From Melanopsichium pennsylvanicum (Eukaryota > Basidiomycota > Ustilaginomycetes > Ustilaginales), in NCBI GenBank assembly GCA_900208305.1, contig OAPG01000001.1, positions 1,550,001 to 1,614,000 on the forward strand: 64,000 nt of DNA, read 5' to 3'. Both the position numbers and the translations under genes were made by a program. Shown here one piece after another: positions 20,580-32,089 of this stretch. The notes beneath the pieces are model-generated. The model ran no database searches. It was not told the DNA's origin and was given only the letters and a program-made list of their open reading frames with translations. Numbering within the stretch: the first letter of the stretch is position 1; the number at the start of each line of letters is the position of its first letter.

Positions 20580-22136
20580 TCAGTCGTCGGTACCAACCGC
20601 AATATCCTGTCTGATTTCTGGCAAGTAAGCATACTGATCCTGATTCTGGATCGTTTCTTCAATACTTTTCCTGCTTTCCTTTGTTGCTTCCTTGTTCTGA
20701 TGCTGTTGCTTTTGCTCCCGCTTTTTGGCCCTTTCCTCCAACTCTTTTTCATGTTGAACAATGCTTAAATTGCTTTGATCCCTAAACGTCTCTAACGCTC
20801 TTAATGCCGCACCACTCTCGATCGATTTCTTTGCCAACTTTGCCGCATCCTTTAGAGTATTCGCATACGAACCCACATACAACAGCGCCGCCGTCTGTAA
20901 CAACGTATAATCCTTCACCGCCTGCAACCTCACCTTCCTCGGAATCGAAGGTAACGATCTTACATGAACCATCGTCTCTGGTGCAAACTCCTCAAAATCT
21001 TTGGGTTCCAACACCATATTCCTTTCCAACGCTTCGTATGGCAAATCGTCATCCAAATTTTTGGTCGAAAACATCTTCAAAACGATCGCAGCATTTTCAT
21101 CCGCACTATGACTTCCAACGTGTTCAAGTGGATGTTTTTGCAAACCGAAATCTTCAGGTTCCACTGTAAACTCTTTAATTTCACCATTGTGGAGTTCCCA
21201 GACATCCGTTTTACCCGCCGGACTGATTTCATCCAACCCTTCTTGTCCACACACAATCCATGCTCGTTGTGTACCTCTCTTGCTCAATGCTTCTGCAAAG
21301 ATTCTACCGAGGTAGTAAGAGTGGACACCGAGGATGCAACGCTCAGGTTTGGCGGGATTGATGAGCGGACCTAGGACATTGAAAATGGTTGGGAAACCGA
21401 GGGATCGACGGATGGGACCGAGGGGTGCGAGTGCTGGATGGTAAAGCTGTGCAAAGAGAAAAGCGAATTTGCTCTTCCTCAGAACGTTTGGAAGTTGACT
21501 TGCTGGAAGGGAAAGAAGGGGGATTCCGAGCGACATGAGCAAATCTGCTGAACCAGAAGTAGAGGATGAAGCTTTGGCACCATGTTTGCACACTCGAACT
21601 CCTTTGACACCCGCAGCTACCATGGCTGCAGTGGTGGAAACGTTGAACGTATCTTTGCCATCACCTCCCGTTCCGACTAGATCAAGAGTCCCTCTGTAGT
21701 CCACTCCCTGTCCCAATCCCTCGGCGGCTGATGAAGAGCTCGAGTATTCCCGAATCTCGTCATCGAGTGGGGCAACATAAACATCTAGACAACATTCCAA
21801 AAAGATCCTTGCAGCCAAAGCGAAGGTCTCAGCCTGAATGTCGAGTCTGCAAAATTTCAAGCACGTGAGAGCTGATCCGATCTGTGCATGGTTTTCACGG
21901 GACGAGGTGAAGTTGGGATCGGCCATGTGTTGAAGAATCTGTTCAAGTTGTGTATGCGTGATGGTGGATGTACCCGAGGGATGATTGGGTTGACCTGATT
22001 GAGAGTCGACGGACGCGGCAAGGGAGAGCGCTTTGAGGAGTGGTCGGAAGGTATCCGCCGTGTGATGGTTGCCGTTCGCAGCAGCGGCAGCGGCAGCGGC
22101 AGCGGCAGTGGTGTTTATGGTGTTCGATGTCGACAT
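20580..22136 (-). CDS. TRP4: Anthranilate phosphoribosyltransferase
   Basis: Catalyses the second step of tryptophan synthesis, transfer of phosphoribose from PRPP to anthranilate. The single exon encodes 518 aa, longer than yeast Trp4 (380 aa). Hallmarks: DLVGTGGDGKDTFNVSTTAAM (PRPP-binding glycine loop), VRVCKHGAKASSSTSGSADLL (anthranilate/PRPP site), FAQLYHPALAPLGPIRRSLGFPTIFNVLGPLINP and GLDEISPAG. The N-terminus has a 10-Ala run encoded by GCN repeats. The last ~75 residues form a Lys/Glu/Gln-rich, probably helical tail absent from the bacterial enzyme; its role is unknown. It converges on TPP2 with 281 bp between stops. Confidence 0.95.
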   Translation of the reverse strand: MSTSNTINTTAAAAAAAAAANGNHHTADTFRPLLKALSLAASVDSQSGQPNHPSGTSTITHTQLEQILQHMADPNFTSSRENHAQIGSALTCLKFCRLDIQAETFALAARIFLECCLDVYVAPLDDEIREYSSSSSAAEGLGQGVDYRGTLDLVGTGGDGKDTFNVSTTAAMVAAGVKGVRVCKHGAKASSSTSGSADLLMSLGIPLLSLPASQLPNVLRKSKFAFLFAQLYHPALAPLGPIRRSLGFPTIFNVLGPLINPAKPERCILGVHSYYLGRIFAEALSKRGTQRAWIVCGQEGLDEISPAGKTDVWELHNGEIKEFTVEPEDFGLQKHPLEHVGSHSADENAAIVLKMFSTKNLDDDLPYEALERNMVLEPKDFEEFAPETMVHVRSLPSIPRKVRLQAVKDYTLLQTAALLYVGSYANTLKDAAKLAKKSIESGAALRALETFRDQSNLSIVQHEKELEERAKKREQKQQHQNKEATKESRKSIEETIQNQDQYAYLPEIRQDIAVGTDD

Positions 22137-23158
22137 GATTGAGGTATGAGGTGAAGCGATGGTTGATAGTCAAGGTAGGGAAGCTGAGAAGAGATGATGG
22201 TGGCAGAAAAGATATACTATAGGCTGAGCACCATTACAAGGAGAACGTGTTGGTGTGTGAGAGTGACTCGCTGCAATGTGGGCTTTCTCAATGGAATTGA
22301 TTTTGCAACGACGGTCCCAGTCCGTGGGAAAGTGAGGATTAGGCGGAACGATGCCGACAACGGTGGGATGTCCGAAAGGTATGGTCTTGGTGTGAAAGAA
22401 CTGTAGGTCGGTGAGATGATGGTGGGTAAAAAGAGCGCTAAATGAAGTGTGACTGAATCAACCAAGTGATGCTAAAATGGTTGGTTTCTTCTCAAGCACG
22501 GATAGAGTCAAGTCTGTGTGATGGCTTTTCAGGCTTTCTTCCTAAAATCACATATTTGGTTGCCTTTTCGCCTTTTTTCCCGAGATGACTCTGACAGACT
22601 CTTGTTGGGTGGAGCTCTGAGCCCAAATTCGCAAGCCGTGCAAGCCGTGCAACAATGCACCGCACAACAAAACACACTGTATGATAGCATGAATCGGTCG
22701 TCGAACTTTCGCATCTCTCTGCCTCGTTTTGCTGGTATGAGTCTGCGACTCGATGGGTTCGAGCACCCAAGATCTCTCCGCACACCTTTCGGTCTCTTCA
22801 ACCCACAAACAAAATTGATGCCGTGGTGTCAAGGTGTTCAGCTGGTAAATCTCTGGTCGCGGCTTGTCTCTATGGATCTATAAAGTTTGCACAGATCGCT
22901 CAGGGACAATAACTAATCTTCTCGTGCTGCGCTGAAACACTCCCAAATACACTAAAGACAACATATTCTACACACAAGGTATCACACAGCTAGGCCATGA
23001 GCAATGGATGTTCCGAGTCTAGTTTGAAACAAATAGAAAAAGACTTTGTTCGGGATTGGCTGTTATGCTCTTACACCTGAATCTCAGCGCGTCCACTTGC
23101 TATCCAACATTCGAAACGCAGCTTCCCTTCCTGAGTCAAAACGTACTGACGAGCCGTT
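22137..23158. other. TRP4 promoter and ETF beta 3' flank
   Basis: About 1.0 kb between two minus-strand genes. It includes a direct repeat GCAAGCCGT twice near 22635–22655 and a palindrome GAGTCTGCGACTC near 22740. The sequence around 22757 resembles a tRNA T-loop but does not fold as one. No gene was recognised. Confidence 0.45.
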
Positions 23159-24205
23159 TCAAATACGACCAGCCTCCTTGAGCTTGCTAATGAGCTCATC
23201 CACACTGTCCACCTTGGCACCGCCCTCACGCTTGGGAGGTTCAGCCACCTTGAGGATCTCCTGACGAGGCTTGACCTGGTCCTCCAGCCCCAAATCCTTC
23301 AAGCTCAGCTTCTTGAAAGGCTTCTTCTTGGCCTTCATGATGTTGGGCAAGCTTGCGTATCGAGGCTCGTTTAGCCTCAAGTCGGTCGTCATGACGAATG
23401 GAAGCTTGGTTTTGACAATACCCAGACCTCCGTCGATTTCTCGCGTCACTTGCGCTTCAGCTCCCTTCTCTACTTTACCGGATGGGAACTCGAGCTTGCT
23501 CGCGTATGTAGCCTGAGGCCAATTGAGAAGTCCTGCAAGCATTTGACCCGTTTGCGAGGCATCGTCGTCGATGGCCTGCTTACCCATTATGATGAGTCCA
23601 ACCTCTTCTTCTTCGCCGGCCTTCTTGACAATCTCGTTCAAGATCTTGGATACGCCCAGGGGCTCTAGAGGGTTGGCAATGGCCTTGTCCGGAACTTCAA
23701 CGTGGATGGCGTCATCGGCTCCCATTGCAAGCGCAGTGCGGAGCACATCGGCGGTCTTGGGTGGACCAACTGAGACGACCGTCTGTATGAGAGAAAAAGC
23801 ACGAGCAGATTAGCACCGGGTCTGTTATGCGTGGCTTTCGTGATACTGTACGATTGAATTCATTCGAATACATACGATCTTGGTGATGGCATCCTTGTAC
23901 TTTTCACGCAGGCGGACAGCCTCCTCCACGGCAATCTCGTCGAAAGGGTTCATGCTGAACTTGACGTTCTGGTCAACACCCTTGCCGTCCGAAGCGACAC
24001 GGATTTTGACAGCTGTAGTGATCCCAGAGCATCAAACCACATCGTTGATTCAGAATAGGAAGAGTAGGGGGTCAAAATTGTCAGCGGACCATTGTCACCA
24101 AGTTTGTAGAAATTGACCAAGCAACGAGGGGCGGAACTTACCATAGTCGATCGTCCTCTTGATAGGCACGAGGACTCGAAGCTGGTTGACTAGAGATGCG
24201 CGCAT
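23159..24205 (-). CDS. Electron transfer flavoprotein, beta subunit
   Basis: Mitochondrial matrix ETF beta passes electrons from acyl-CoA and other dehydrogenases to ETF-ubiquinone oxidoreductase. Exons on the minus strand are 24205–24142, 24012–23876 and 23782–23159, giving 274 aa (family ~255–265). Splicing restores [34 protein letters not shown] and [22 protein letters not shown], all diagnostic. The third exon has [21 protein letters not shown] (AMP-binding region) and [26 protein letters not shown], the ETF beta signature and recognition loop containing the Leu used for partner docking. Introns are 129 and 93 bp with GT–AG ends. Confidence 0.94.
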
Positions 24206-24775
24206 ATTGGGCGACGATTCGTGTCGATACGAGGCTAGTACCAATCAATGAGGTAGTTGGAAGAAGTGGTGCGGGAGAAGGAAAGGAGTCTGAATCTGGG
24301 TGGAGCGAGCGCGGCTTCGGTGCTGTGCTCTCCTCCCCTGTGCTGAATTTACTGTACACTTTCGGCTCAATCGGTTGTCGGTAACTAACCAAGTCGATGG
24401 GCCAAGCGTGTAATTTCACGGGCAAGCCCAAATAAATGACACAAAGAAAGCGGTGCCAGTCTATCGGCCGAGAGAACTCAAGCGCGTATCCTTGTCGGAA
24501 GTGCAATCTTAACATTTTGAAACTGATGCGCATCCTTCCTACCGGCAAGTCCTTCTCGCTTCGCTAATGTGCGAAATAAGCTCCAACTTCTAGAAGCCTT
24601 CTCGGACACTTCGATTGAACGCCGTCTGCTCAAGAGGCGAAAGAAGCTTTGACAAGCTGGCAGCACAAGCTTCATCTTGCGTGTCCATAAGGGCGATGAT
24701 CAGACAGAGACACTGCATTTACAAGTTAATTGACCGGCATCCATATATACATAGCAATTCGGAGGTGGAGGTTGT
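24206..24775. other. ETF beta promoter and NCS1 3' flank
   Basis: 570 bp between two minus-strand genes. It should contain the ETF beta promoter and NCS1 terminator. No gene or repeat was recognised. Confidence 0.45.
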
Positions 24776-25859
24776 TCAGACGAGACCGTCGTACAGAGAC
24801 AGGGCTTGCACGATCGTTGGGTCCTGCTTACTTCCCTCCTGGAATTCCTCAAATGAGACTGCAATGCCGGAGATGCCAAGATGATTGCCATAGAGGTGAT
24901 AGATGAGATCGGCGCCAGATGGAAAGCAATCGGAAAGGGGAAAGGGTCAGTCATCAGAATTTTTGGCACGACCAGTCACGATCAAAACCTTTGTACTTAC
25001 GCTGTGCGTTCTTGTCGCGGTCCATCATTCGGAAGATCTTGTCCACTCGCTGTAACAGTGTTGAAAGATGTTTATAAGCACAAGAGAAAGATGTTTATAA
25101 GCACAAGAGAAACAGATGAGACGCAATCAGCGTGAATCCTTTTGGTGCCGAGTTGAAAGGAAGGCCGGTCCCGCCTTCACAATACCGACTCAGCTTATAT
25201 CGGTGAGTTCGTACGTACCTTCTCGGGTGTATCTTCGTCTTCTGGCAGCTTCACCATCTGGCCAGTCATCTTATAGATACTCCTTACAATGGCTGTAGTG
25301 AAATGCAAAGATCCAGTGCAAACAATCATGTCAGCTGGCAATCCTACTGGTCAGAGCTTTAAGAGCCTAAGTACCTACTGAGCATCTCGTCGTATGTAAT
25401 TGTGCCATCGCCGTCAATGTCGTAAAGCTGGAATGCCCATCGCAATTTCTCATCGAGTCTTCCTCGCGAAGTAACGCTGAGTGCGCAAATGAATTCCTTG
25501 AAATCGATTGTACCGTTCTTGTTCTCGTCAAACACATTGAAAACGTATTCTGCGAATGTGGATGGGTCGCCAAAGGGGAAGAATTGCTTGTAGATTCGGC
25601 AGAACTCCTGCTTGTCAAGCATACCAGAAGGGCAATCCTTGAGAAAACCCTTGTACCATTGCTGCAGCTCTTTCCTGTCGACTTTTGGTTCCGGAGGCGA
25701 ATTCAATGCAGATTCCATTTAGCAGAAAAAGGATGATGGGAAGCTGTGGTCAGCACGGCCACCTTTTGACGGTTAGCAGAGCGAGATATACCTACAGTAC
25801 GTGTTCTTTTGAAGATCTGAGAGCTGCTCTGGAGAGAGCTTGGACTGGTTCTTTCCCAT
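24776..25859 (-). CDS. NCS1: Neuronal calcium sensor 1 / frequenin
   Basis: Myristoylated EF-hand calcium sensor; the yeast homologue Frq1 activates the PI4-kinase Pik1 at the Golgi. Five exons on the minus strand: 25859–25796, 25681–25379, 25292–25219, 25049–25001, 24858–24776. They give exactly 190 aa, the canonical length, with all phases consistent. MGKNQSKLS provides the N-myristoylation Gly2. The first EF hand is degenerate as in the family (FLKDCPSG replaces the loop). Ca-binding loops are [24 protein letters not shown] and DRDKNAQLSFEE; the last has Ala in place of the usual Gly at loop position 6. The C-terminus [15 protein letters not shown] is near universal. It is the most intron-rich gene here; one intron has a 23-bp duplication. 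Confidence 0.96.
25064..25109. repeat. Perfect 23-bp tandem duplication in NCS1 intron
   Basis: Two identical, adjacent copies lie inside the NCS1 intron that spans 25050–25218, close to its 3' splice site. Perfect identity suggests a recent event. Confidence 0.85.
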
Positions 25860-27285
25860 GATGTTCTAATTGCAGTCTCCGGCTCTGTAGTGAAAGTGTG
25901 ATTTTGTTTCTGATCGTCGCGGATGGTGATGAGAAAGCAAGAAGGAAGACGACGATATCGAAGCAAAGATTAGGCGACGCACTACACTGAACCATGAGCA
26001 TCACATTCGTCGTGTCACACGGTGTGCACGGGTCAACAATTTGGCTGCGGGATGGACGGACAATTTTCTCAGTTTCAGGGCTGTGTGTACTTCTTTGTGT
26101 CCGCATCCGAGCACGCTGCAAGCAACGGCGTCTATTTCCGACTTTTTTGTGGATCATCATCGCGTGGGCCTGACAACACACTCTAGTCCATACAGTATTT
26201 TCGGCTGTCCTGCTCTTGATTCCTACTGCCAAATCAAAGTCCGATGACGGAGTGCACAGCCCGCAACAAAACACCTTAGCCCCAGCCTGGAGCCTCTGAC
26301 ACACAGGTCACAATCACACAAAGAATTTCTAATTCGAGCCATTTCAATAGAGTCAATAACTCAATTCGCCCACACAAACCTGCAGGCTGGACAACTCACG
26401 AAAAAGTCTTGGCACGTCCCAGGCGAGGTGAGCGGAGCCCATTCATGCTCAACACGTTTCCGCCAAGCCCTTTCCATGGTTCTAGGGTCAGGGAAGCCCG
26501 AGAGTGACGAGCACAGTGTACAGCTGCACGATTCGGTCTGTCGAGTAGACAGAAATCAGAGATACTGTATAGCACTGATGTGGGCTCGTGGACCTTGTTC
26601 AGCAGTCGCTGGCTTGGAGCAGGAGCTATAAGAAGGTTCTTTGATACTTGAGGCTGTGTCCAAATAACGAGAGGCTCATATTGTCTCATTTTAATCATCC
26701 GCCTCACCTGAAGACGAGGATAGCAGACATCGTGATTCAGCCATGCAAATCCTTCAAATGAGCAAACGATGCTTGTAAGCATGCTTCTCTCGATCTACCT
26801 GAAATCGGGCAATCTCCCAGAAAGCAATCTACGATCGCGACGCGAGTGGAGGTGTTGGCCTCAGAATTTTCTTGCTGCGAATCCGCCTCGCCGCTCGTGC
26901 AAGAATCAGAGCGTTGGCCGCCCCGCTTCCACATCGCTGAGTCGACCTCGGACAAGCTATCATACTGTGAGCTCCGACTTCATATACATCAATCTACTTT
27001 CATCGCATTCGCCATCCTTAGGCTCGAGAGAACGCAATTGCCTTTCTGATCATAGCACGACTGCACGATCACTGATATCCATCAACAATATCGGCGCTCT
27101 CATCGACTGAGGAGTCGCCAAGATCAAGTCTGATAGCCTAAGACACACTGTGCGACCCTTTTACTTGTTCTTGACAATTATGGCCACAGCACCAACCTCG
27201 AATGGATTCGCATGAGGACCTCCTTAATCAGCTAAAATTGTATCTCCACTCTTTCATATTTGTGTAAAGCTGAAGCTCGGTCGTC
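25860..27285. other. Divergent region NCS1 / RING gene
   Basis: 1.4 kb between divergent start codons. Open frames of 67–170 residues occur on both strands, but they lack domain features and overlap each other. No RNA gene was recognised. Confidence 0.45.
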
Positions 27286-28893
27286 ATGCCAGATACATGG
27301 TCGACTTCCGGCTCGACGGAGCCTGGGCCCCCTCTACCTCGCCCTACCGTCGTTGCAGGGTCCCGTTCCTCAAGCAGAGCATCGTCCATAGCCAGAAGCG
27401 CATATTCGTCCGAGCTATCAAGTAGATCCGCGTCGCCAACCCATCAGCCGGCCCGCATCACGCGTAACCGCAGCGTCGGCTCTTCGAACGGGTCCTCGCT
27501 TCGACCAGCTTGCTCCCGGTCTAACGAAGCTGGGCCGTCCTCGAGCACTGACCGCAATAGTGGACTATCCAGATCAGCAGCACGACCAGACATGCATACA
27601 GCAGTGGTCATCAGCAACATTGTCGAAATCAGCAGCGACAGCTCCGAGGACGACGATATCGTGGCTCTAGGACCAGACCCAATACGCATTCCGCAATCTT
27701 CGAGCTATGAGATTGCGAGTGTTCGACGTGCGCCTTCCGCAGTACCACCTCTTCGCAGCGACCTCTTCTCGCCTCCGCCCCCAATAGGCAGATCAGCGGA
27801 GCCACTCTTCCTCGACAGCAGCAATCATCGAGGTAGGGTGGTAGGCGTAAGCGCAGATCCGGGAACAGGCGACTTCTTGACACGACCCATGCCAATCCTA
27901 CGGCCTCAAGGCTCAACCTCACCAGCGGATCCTGGCGATAGCTTCACTATCATATCAGCTCAGCCAGCAGTACCGCCCCGGCCTCCTCCGAGGAGTGAGC
28001 ATCCAATTACAGACCAAAGACTTCGTTCAACGAACCTGACCATGCCGAGATTGTCACCGCCCAGATCAAAGCCTCCGCCGATCGAGCATCCCCTATTGTC
28101 CACGTACTCGTGTCCCATCTGCTTCGATGCACCGAAACATCTCGTTGTCACACCCTGTGGCCACTTCTTTTGCGGCGAGTGCCTTTTTCAAGCACTCAAA
28201 ACCCAAGCAGTCCAACGCGGAGCCATGGAGGAAGAAGATTCGCTCTTCAACTTGAACCTCTTTGCACCTTTTGCTCCTGCTGGTACATTTGGAGCAGGCA
28301 GAGGCGCTTATGGTGCTCCTACCGGACCAGGCTCGGGACACAACGGTGGTGGGGGTCGAGGCGGAGCAGCAGCAGGCGGAGCAGGGGCAGGACGTGGTCG
28401 AGGAGGTGGTGCTCGTGGTGGTGGACCTGGCGCAACCCGAGGCAGAAACAAGACCGATCCTCTGGCAGGCCAATGTCCGGTATGTCGAGCCAAGATCAAA
28501 GGCGCATTTAATGGTAGAGAGAAGAATGGAATCGTTGGCTTGCGTCTGACGATCGGCAAACCCATCAACGATCCACGGGAAGAGAACGGAAAGATGAAGA
28601 CCACACCAACCAAGGAAGACGCTGGATCGTTGGATTCGAGCGATCTTTGCGAAAAGGATGGTGAAGGTGAGGTGGTGCTTGCCACGAGCAAGATAGTGGA
28701 AATGCAAACCAGTGCAGGGACCGAGAGTGAAAGCGTCGCCGACGTATCTTCGAATGCGATAGCAGGGAGGAAGCAATCACGGGGGGAAGTGGCAGAACCA
28801 ATATGTCGATCTCCAATAACGCTGGCAGGAGATGCTCAGTCGAAGAAGAGACAAAGGCAGGCTTCCGACAGCTCGGCTACTCAGACCGAATAG
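27286..28893 (+). CDS. RING-finger protein, candidate SUMO-targeted ubiquitin ligase
   Basis: Probable E3 ubiquitin ligase, 535 aa in one exon. Residues 1–100 are Ser/Arg-rich and disordered. Residues 107–127 read VVISNIVEISSDSSEDDDIVA, a hydrophobic core followed by Ser/Asp/Glu, a good SUMO-interaction motif. A C3HC4 RING begins at Cys276 (CPIC), with Cys291, His293, Cys296 and Cys299 (CGHFFCGEC), and closes with CPVC at 397–400. The 97 residues before CPVC include a Gly/Ala/Arg-rich stretch with RGG-like units. This layout resembles Slx8/Rfp/RNF4 proteins, which ubiquitinate SUMO-modified nuclear proteins. The SUMO link is inference; another RING class is possible. Confidence 0.78.
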   Translation: MPDTWSTSGSTEPGPPLPRPTVVAGSRSSSRASSIARSAYSSELSSRSASPTHQPARITRNRSVGSSNGSSLRPACSRSNEAGPSSSTDRNSGLSRSAARPDMHTAVVISNIVEISSDSSEDDDIVALGPDPIRIPQSSSYEIASVRRAPSAVPPLRSDLFSPPPPIGRSAEPLFLDSSNHRGRVVGVSADPGTGDFLTRPMPILRPQGSTSPADPGDSFTIISAQPAVPPRPPPRSEHPITDQRLRSTNLTMPRLSPPRSKPPPIEHPLLSTYSCPICFDAPKHLVVTPCGHFFCGECLFQALKTQAVQRGAMEEEDSLFNLNLFAPFAPAGTFGAGRGAYGAPTGPGSGHNGGGGRGGAAAGGAGAGRGRGGGARGGGPGATRGRNKTDPLAGQCPVCRAKIKGAFNGREKNGIVGLRLTIGKPINDPREENGKMKTTPTKEDAGSLDSSDLCEKDGEGEVVLATSKIVEMQTSAGTESESVADVSSNAIAGRKQSRGEVAEPICRSPITLAGDAQSKKRQRQASDSSATQTE

Positions 28894-30190
28894 AGCAATT
28901 CAAAGTTATGGCAAACTCTCTTCCATATTCTCCTGATTGCAAACATGAGAATGATGGAAACTTGCACAGCGCAATATGGCGCAGAAGTATCCGGACATAA
29001 ATGCAGCACTGACAACTCGATATTGTATCATCACATATCACCCTCAATCTTGAGTCGTTCGCTTTGTCTCTCGCACATTTCCGAAGACATCAACTGACCA
29101 AGGATCTCGATTGGTGGTGAGATCGCGAAGGGACCTGAAGATTGTGCCTATGATGCTTTAATTCGGTCCTGATGCAATTTCGGACTTTGCGATGCCGGAC
29201 GGATTAGACGATTTATAGCATTGTAGTGTCTTGCATCAATGGTCAACTCTCGCAATACAGCGTAACAAGACCTAGTTTGCCAAGGGGAGAGAACGGAGGA
29301 GTTGGTCGGTATATTGTTTTGCGACTTGGACAGCGACGTGTGTTACATGTCAAAGAGATCGCAACGGGATCGGACTCGTTTTTACTATTGACAGATGAGC
29401 CCGATTGATGATGATTCCTTCCATGCATGCGTGCTAACCTATTCATCGGCGTTCGTTTTGACGTTGGCGGATGTTGGCATTTTGGCGCAAGGCCGAGCCA
29501 AAGTAGGTTATTGTAGATCCAAGCGGGGGTTATGGTACTATTTCTTGTTCCTGGCGCCACCCACATATTGCGGACCAGCCGCACCACGCCATTGACATGA
29601 CGACGCTCCCATTAAGCTGCGCTGACGCTGCCACCACACGTTGGCTTTTCTCATTCGTTGGCGTTTGAATGCAAACGCACGTTTTCTACTACCGACAGGT
29701 ACCCGCAGGAGTCCGAGAAGATACCTCACTGCGATTAATCGCGGAGACTGTAGATCGCGGCGGACGCGGCCTTTGCTCAACGAATTGTAGGCCAATCAAG
29801 ATTCTTATCTTGGCACGATGAAGCAGATGCCTTCACGATGGAGGAGCGGGAAGATTCAAGGCGGAGGACGCTAGAGTAGATTACAGTTACATGTGCTTTC
29901 GAGTACCATCCAGTAAACTGAAGAGAAGGTCCAGAAAATGTCTCACCTGCATTGTTGGTGAAACGCGTGTTCCAGATTCTCTCCCATACAAAAATCGGCT
30001 AAAGACTCTGTGTCTAGCACTACAAATATTTAATACCATCTCCTCAGACAAAAAACAAATCCACCCTTTCTTGGAATCTGACGTGTTAATTTTTCTTGTA
30101 AATGTATATGTATGTGCGGTCTTGAGCATGCTGATCAAGAATGACAGAGAGGTTTGTCTCGCTTTTGCAGCGTTGAAATATGATCTCACG

Positions 30191-30223
30191 CACAAGCACA
30201 AGCACAAGCACAAGTACAAGCAC
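30191..30223. repeat. CACAAG hexamer repeat
   Basis: Five copies of CACAAG (one with a C-to-T change), then CAC. It gives Lys-His open-frame artefacts. Confidence 0.8.
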
Positions 30224-31912
30224 ACGGTTCACATCTCGTCTCCGCCTTTATAGCGGCTGTAATAACTCCTTTGTGACATTCGAATCATCATTACAGTATA
30301 TTTATCTATACAGTGGCTCGACTCGGAAGAAAAGATCACTGTGAAAGCTCAGTCGGAAGATTTTCACTCGTTTTCTTGATTTTAAATTTTCAGCCGCGAT
30401 ACAGTAACCTTCGCTTACCGCTGCGACAAATTTCAAATTTACATAAATTGACAATGATGATTTGTCGCAACTCATTCCTCCGCGTGGTTCTCAGGAAGAG
30501 CGCACTCAAAATTATCAAGTTCAGTATAGTGTTCAGTATGACATTCAATTCAAACCGATAATATGCATTCGAGTGATCCAACTTGACACTACTTCAACTC
30601 GCTTTTTTGGACAGTGCGAGATCACACATTGCCGCTTTCCCTCTGCCGCCAGCCTATCCAGCGGCATCGGAACGTTGATGCGATCAAGACGCACGTGCCG
30701 CCTCATCATTGACCTTCAATTGAGAAGTCAAAGCCTGGCATACGCACTAGCAACAATCTTGTCTCATCCAATTTGAATTTGGCGATGTTGCTCACTCTGA
30801 CGCTCTTGTTGATCTAGCATGTTTATCTAGACTTGATGTCACTTATCGTGTCCAAGCTGCAGAAATCAACATAAGTCGATGCTCAAGTTGTACAGCTACA
30901 TTACGGTAGTGTATAACGAGTGAGCACTCTGTTATGCACAACAAACCATGTTTCCGTGGTATCTTGTTGCATCTTCACACACCATCGGGTTTGCAGTATC
31001 TGTAATTAGTGTAAAAGAAGAAAGTATGTACGCGACAATCTATCGATCATGATCACCATCAGGCAGGAAAAGCATCCGTGTTGAAGAGGTAGCGATATGG
31101 AGCCGAGGCGAAGATCAACACCCGACGGCCAAAAGGATTACACATCTGCTCATATGCTGAATCGGCAAAGTGCTGAGAATGGTTCAAGTGGCGAGCGTCA
31201 ATCGCCGGTTTTGAGACATTATTCTCGCTTCTCGCCGCCTCTTTTCGAAAAAATTTTGAAATCCATGCACGCCATGCATCTGTCCGCCCGAGGTTGCGCC
31301 CTGTGAATCTCGAGCAGCTGCGCCTGCACCGTTTTTCAAGCCCATCGCAAGATCAGTATCACATCACGCTGCGCACCCAGACAGGCGGGATCTGATCCTT
31401 TGGGTCAGAGTCATGCTGCAGTAGACGCCGCTCAACTGTGCCAAGAAGCGATATCAAGCGACTGACTACCGTGTACAACTGCTCATCTGGATTATTGCTT
31501 TCCCACAAATTCATTCAAGGCTCTGCGATGCTCTCAAGACATGCCTATGTATCTTCATGAAGATAGATTCGGTATTGAAAGCAGAGAGATGAGAGGAGCG
31601 GGCATGAGCAGTGAGACGAGAAGAGGTGCGGAACAGCTACCGCAGTGGCATTGACCGTCAGGCAGCGCCTTCGTTGACCTTTCCTTCTCACCCGCCGTCT
31701 TCACGTCCAGAAAGTCTGAGACATTCACCAAATTGAGCACACGCCGTTCATTCAACCCCGTCGGACCCTTGGCGCAGCAACTGGATGAATTTGACACATT
31801 GGCGGCTGTCTCGACCCTTCTCTCATGCGACTTGCATGCGAGCACACAGTGTCTCGGAAGGCCAAAGTTGAATAGACTATCTCCGCCGCCCTGTTCTCTG
31901 CCTGCTCCCTCT

Positions 31913-31945
31913 CTTTCTTTCTTTCTTTCTTTCCTTCTTTCTTTC
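31913..31945. repeat. TTTC tetranucleotide tract
   Basis: Imperfect TTTC repeat in the gene-free region. Confidence 0.7.
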
Positions 31946-32057
31946 GATGTCTCGCTGTATCCGATGTCTCGGGTTCACTCTGTTGCGACTACAAACACAG
32001 TTCTTCCTAGTTTCGCTTCGTCGGTAGAGGCAGATAGACACCACAAACAAACACACA

Positions 32058-32089
32058 ACACAAACACAAACACAAACACAAACACAAAC
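32058..32089. repeat. CACAAA hexamer repeat
   Basis: About five CACAAA units, roughly 570 bp upstream of the Ser-rich gene. Confidence 0.75.

Noticed and set aside
22700..22770. tRNA-like segment with GGGTTCGAGCACCC and a small hairpin
   Set aside because: The closing G-C pair of the T stem is missing and no cloverleaf can be drawn on either strand.
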